From Chloroflexota bacterium (GTDB taxonomy: Bacteria; Chloroflexota; Anaerolineae; 4572-78), in contig JAJRSQ010000092.1 of NCBI GenBank assembly GCA_024278725.1, positions 1 to 14,139 of the forward strand: DNA of 14,139 nt. The letters run 5' to 3'. The first letter of the stretch is position 1; every line of letters starts with the position of its first letter. Shown in pieces: positions 11,557 through 14,139 of the stretch. Both the position numbers and the translations under genes were made by a program. The notes beneath the pieces were generated by a model that had not been told where the DNA came from, did not search any database, and was given only the letters and a program-made list of their open reading frames with translations.

Positions 11557-13014
11557 TTATTGTTTTTGAGCACGTTCGACCAGTCCCCAAAATGCAGGAC
11601 GGGCGCGGAATTCAGGATACAATGGATAAGTGATGCTCCAATAGGTTTGCTCATCGTTTTCCGTCCAATCTACATTTGCCAAATAGATGAGACTCATTGC
11701 CCCAATCCACGGTTGCCAGTTTTCTTCCGCGTATTTGTACGCCCGCAGAATATAATCGCGCTGTTCTTCCTCGGTGACGGCATTCCAGCGATACGGCGAA
11801 TCGGGACGCGGGTCAACCGTCCAGCCGAATTCCAGCACCACCACCCGTTTATCCACATCGCCATTGGCTACCATCACTTTTCGCAAATCCTCAATATGGC
11901 GGAAGCTGTACAGCCGTTTGAGTTCCGGCGGGCTGGGGTCGTCATTGTTGAGTGCGGGGTCATTGGCGACAACATCGGGGTCGGTTTCCGGCGCGACTTT
12001 GTAGCCCGCGCCATGCACGCCCAACGCATCGAAATACGGTGCGGCGCCGGCATCGTATATGCCCTGCACAAAATAGGTGTCGGGCATCGCCACGGCATCA
12101 TTTCGGGATGTGGGCGCCAACCCGGCGGTGATGACCCATGCACTGGGGTCAATCGCTTTAAGTGTGGAATATCCCACTTTTAATAATTCGGTGTATTCCG
12201 CAGGGTTGGGGGGACGGTTGCCCCACTCCCGCGCCAGATTCGGTTCATTCCAAATCTGGTAAGCGTCAATGCGCCCTTTGTAGCGGGTCGCCAACGCGGT
12301 TAAAAAATCGGCGAAATCCTGATAATTGTCCGGCGGTCCAATTTCAGGATAACCGCCGCCTGTCCATGCCGGTTGGTCGCTGATGCGGGCGATGACCTTC
12401 AACCCGTGGGCATCAATCTGATCCATCATCCGGTCAATGTTCGTCCAATTATATTCCCCTTTGCCCGCACCTTCAATTTCCCGCCACGAGAAAACTTGTT
12501 TCACCCAGTTGAATTTAATCTGATTCACCAAATCCAAATCGCGGTCAGCCACTTCCGCCCGCCAGTAAAGGAATGCCTGAATGCTGTAATCGGGCGATGC
12601 CATCGGCACCAATCCCGACGGTTGCGGCACTTGCGTCGCCGTCGGTTCAACCGGCACCGGTGTCGCAGCCGGTTCCGCCGGTTCCGATGGCGCTGCCGTC
12701 GGTTCTTCCGCCGCCGGGGGGACGGCGGTCGCTTCGGCGGGGAGCGTGGTTGGAGTGGATTCCGGCAGGGTTTGCGCCTGCGCCGGTTCCTGCCCGGCGG
12801 GCGTCACCGTCACAAACGTCACCACCGAGGGGGCGGCGGTTGCATCGCCGGTGATGGCGGGCGCTTCCGGTTTGTAAAAAAAGGCGAATACGGCGAATGC
12901 CGCCGCGCACAGCACCACCAGCGCAATGCCGCCGCCAATCGCATACGGCAACCAGCGATTGCCCGTTGATTTTTTCTGCACCGGTCCGAGATTCGGAGCT
13001 TGGTTTTCTGTCAT
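11557..13014 (-). CDS. Membrane-anchored glycoside-hydrolase-like protein (TIM-barrel, clan GH-A type)
   Basis: A 485-aa protein with a short cytoplasmic start, one membrane anchor (about 23-47), a low-complexity Pro/Ala/Thr/Glu linker (about 50-137) and an outside-facing catalytic-like domain (about 140-485). The domain resembles cellulase or xylosidase-like clan GH-A barrels: YQIWNEPN (252-259) offers Glu257 as acid/base, and VVVLEFGWT (391-399) offers Glu395 as nucleophile. VFSWREIEGAGKGEYNW (174-190) and KVIARISDQPAW (206-217) fit the early beta-alpha repeats of such barrels. Both expected glutamates are present, so an active enzyme is likely, but the substrate and exact GH family cannot be read from sequence. 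ATG at 13014 has GAGG 5 nt upstream. It lies between two blocks of membrane glycosyltransferase-like genes and is followed by a terminator-like hairpin, which suggests a role in trimming or remodelling the surface glycan made by its neighbours. Confidence 0.85.
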   Translation of the reverse strand: MTENQAPNLGPVQKKSTGNRWLPYAIGGGIALVVLCAAAFAVFAFFYKPEAPAITGDATAAPSVVTFVTVTPAGQEPAQAQTLPESTPTTLPAEATAVPPAAEEPTAAPSEPAEPAATPVPVEPTATQVPQPSGLVPMASPDYSIQAFLYWRAEVADRDLDLVNQIKFNWVKQVFSWREIEGAGKGEYNWTNIDRMMDQIDAHGLKVIARISDQPAWTGGGYPEIGPPDNYQDFADFLTALATRYKGRIDAYQIWNEPNLAREWGNRPPNPAEYTELLKVGYSTLKAIDPSAWVITAGLAPTSRNDAVAMPDTYFVQGIYDAGAAPYFDALGVHGAGYKVAPETDPDVVANDPALNNDDPSPPELKRLYSFRHIEDLRKVMVANGDVDKRVVVLEFGWTVDPRPDSPYRWNAVTEEEQRDYILRAYKYAEENWQPWIGAMSLIYLANVDWTENDEQTYWSITYPLYPEFRARPAFWGLVERAQKQ

Positions 13015-13028
13015 AATTGCCTCAAATC

Positions 13029-13040
13029 AATTCATGAATT
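13029..13040. promoter_or_regulatory. Perfect 12-bp palindrome upstream of the glycosidase-like gene
   Basis: AATTCATGAATT lies between the weak promoter candidate and the ribosome site of the gene starting at 13014. It may be an operator, but a 12-bp palindrome alone is weak evidence. Confidence 0.25.
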
Positions 13041-13056
13041 TTCTGCATACCGCCAT

Positions 13057-13085
13057 ATTGTAATCAATGGCGCGGATTCGCCCAA
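13057..13085 (-). promoter_or_regulatory. Weak promoter candidate for the glycosidase-like gene
   Basis: Minus-strand TTGGGC (13080-13085), 17 nt, TACAAT (13057-13062). The -10 is good and the -35 is poor. It lies in the 138-nt gap before the gene and would give a leader of about 36 nt. Confidence 0.3.
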
Positions 13086-13127
13086 ATTATTGCGGATGAC
13101 ATTTCCCCTTTTCAGACGAATTTCGCC

Positions 13128-13146
13128 AAAAATCCGCCAAATGGCG
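13128..13146 (-). terminator. Possible weak terminator after the upstream DUF2079-type gene
   Basis: On the minus strand, CGCCATTTGGCG (plus 13135-13146) can form a 4-5 bp stem and is followed by GATTTTTGG (five Ts, plus 13128-13132), starting 6 nt after the stop codon at 13153. The stem is short, so termination may be inefficient. Confidence 0.3.
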
Positions 13147-13152
13147 TAGCGT

Positions 13153-14139
13153 TTACGGCACGGAAAAATCAATTCTGACGGCATCGCCACCCGATTCCAA
13201 CGCCAGCCGCACCCCATCCGCCGGATTGTACAGCCCCACCGCCAGCGAATATTCCCCGGCGGGGAGTGGATTTTCCAATGGAATGAACACCGTTTCCGCC
13301 ACAAATTCGCCATCCGCCCACAGCCCGGTGGGATATGCCCCACCATCGGGCGCAGAGTCCATCTGTCCGCGCAGCGCCCCATCCGCCCCCACCAAATGCA
13401 CAAAGCGCGTCCAATTGCCCCGCACCCCGCCGATGCCCTGCCACACCAGCCGCACCGTCAGCCCGTCATCCGCCACCTGCGGCGCATCATAGCCCGCCAG
13501 CCGCACCTGCCCGCCAAAATTTTCGTTGAAACGATGTTCCATCTTCGGGGCGGAAAATTCCCGCGTCACCGGCGCGCCGGTCTGCATGCCCGCAATTTGA
13601 CGGAAACGAGCCAGCTCCACCAGCGAGCCACCGGCGGCATACCGCGTGGCAAACGCCGATTGCCGTACCACCGGCAGCCGGCGCGCGGGGGCATCCCACG
13701 GGTCGGCGGCGAGAGTCACGCCGAGCGCCAGCCGGTACGATTCCCACAACCGCGATTCCCACGTCACGCTGTTGAACGTCACCACCACCGTTTCGCCCGG
13801 TTGCCATTTTTCAGTCGGATACCATATCAGCGTCGGCGAGCGTTCCGCGCCGAGCGTCGCCCCCTTCGGCACGCCGGTTTCATCGAGTAGAAAAAGCACC
13901 GGCTGCAACTCGGCGGGGAGCGGCTTCAGCACCCGCCAAAACGTCGTCACCCGCACATTTTCCGCCCGATTGAAGCGCAGCGCGTAGCCCGTCAACATCA
14001 GCGCGTCTCCAAATTGCACCGACAGCGGATATTCGGGGGCGACGTCGGGACGGGTGAACGAGAGAAAATCATCCCCAAACGCCGAAGGCTGAACGCCGAA
14101 GGCTGAATTCTTCGGCTTCAGCAGCAGATACCCGTCCGC
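13153..14139 (-). CDS. DUF2079-family protein, C-terminal part with two beta modules (5' end beyond window)
   Basis: The frame is open from the right window edge to TAA at 13153 (328 codons). Only the soluble C-terminal part is visible. It is assigned as a paralog of the DUF2079 protein at 4568-6625 by matching landmarks in the same order: DGYLLLK, a short linker, FGDALMLTGYAL (against FGDELSLVGV), TFWRVLKPLPAEL (against LYFRVLRQPVADY), WYPTEKWQPGETVVVTFNSV (against WLPTSKWETGKIVRVRFNTL), DPWDAPARRLPV (against DPWDESLRLPV) and LARFRQIAGM (against VQKFYRLAGM). Unlike that paralog it continues for about 150 residues with a second beta module (GGQVRLAGYDAP to YNPADGVRLALESGG). The linker after DGYLLLK is encoded by a heptamer array. 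Any start codon inside the visible part would cut a module, so the gene surely begins outside the window. Confidence 0.82.
   Translation of the reverse strand, partial: ADGYLLLKPKNSAFGVQPSAFGDDFLSFTRPDVAPEYPLSVQFGDALMLTGYALRFNRAENVRVTTFWRVLKPLPAELQPVLFLLDETGVPKGATLGAERSPTLIWYPTEKWQPGETVVVTFNSVTWESRLWESYRLALGVTLAADPWDAPARRLPVVRQSAFATRYAAGGSLVELARFRQIAGMQTGAPVTREFSAPKMEHRFNENFGGQVRLAGYDAPQVADDGLTVRLVWQGIGGVRGNWTRFVHLVGADGALRGQMDSAPDGGAYPTGLWADGEFVAETVFIPLENPLPAGEYSLAVGLYNPADGVRLALESGGDAVRIDFSVP
14077..14118. repeat. Heptamer-period array (GAAGGCT/GAACGCC) in the partial DUF2079-type gene
   Basis: Six 7-bp units: AAACGCC, GAAGGCT, GAACGCC, GAAGGCT, GAATTCT, TCGGCTT. The GAAGGCT-GAACGCC pair forms a 14-bp direct repeat. 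Translated in frame as a PKNSAFGVQPSAFG linker just after DGYLLLK. Confidence 0.75.

Noticed and set aside
12373..12969. Plus-strand Arg-rich frame of 198 codons
   Set aside because: It is the reverse complement of the Pro/Thr/Ala/Glu linker and barrel start of the glycosidase-like gene; Arg-rich runs are an expected artefact.

Overview
The window most likely comes from a Chloroflexota genome, probably an Anaerolineae-type lineage. This is inferred from protein character: Pro/Thr/Glu/Ala linkers on exported proteins, a long-form amino-acid ABC permease, a TrpB2-type enzyme, and a DUF2079/GT39 glycosyltransferase cluster. No marker gene is present to prove it. No rRNA, tRNA, CRISPR array, transposase or phage gene was seen. 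Seven of the eight genes are on the minus strand; the exception is the TrpB2 gene.

Left part (1-3150): a polar amino-acid uptake operon read right to left. A strong sigma70-like promoter (3012-3039) drives an AapJ/BztA-type substrate-binding protein (1607-2779) after a leader of about 225 nt. A 169-nt spacer with two strong hairpins follows, then an AapQ/BztB-type permease (1-1437, cut by the window edge) with an unusual N-terminal membrane extension of about 200 residues. The 371-nt divergent region (2780-3150) also holds a near-consensus promoter for the plus-strand gene trpB2 (3151-4512), a stand-alone tryptophan synthase beta-like enzyme. Amino-acid uptake and an amino-acid-processing enzyme therefore share one control region.

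Right part (4568-14139): a minus-strand cell-surface glycan locus. From upstream to downstream it holds the C-terminal part of a DUF2079 membrane protein (13153-14139, cut by the window edge), a membrane-anchored glycosidase-like protein (11557-13014) followed by a terminator-like hairpin, and then a tightly coupled trio of a GT-C glycosyltransferase (9578-11431), a GT39-type glycosyltransferase (6615-9581) and a second DUF2079 protein (4568-6625). All four membrane proteins carry related beta-rich C-terminal modules, so they look like a family built on a common plan. They probably transfer sugars from lipid-linked donors on the outer face of the membrane, and the glycosidase-like protein may trim or remodel the product.

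The most unusual signal is a set of five short arrays with a strict 7-bp period (4511-4573, 5446-5515, 6027-6060, 6547-6637, 14077-14118). All lie within or at the edges of the DUF2079/GT genes. They are translated in frame, they provide stop and start codons at gene junctions, and two contain perfect inverted repeats. They have different unit sequences but the same period, and no associated enzyme is in the window.
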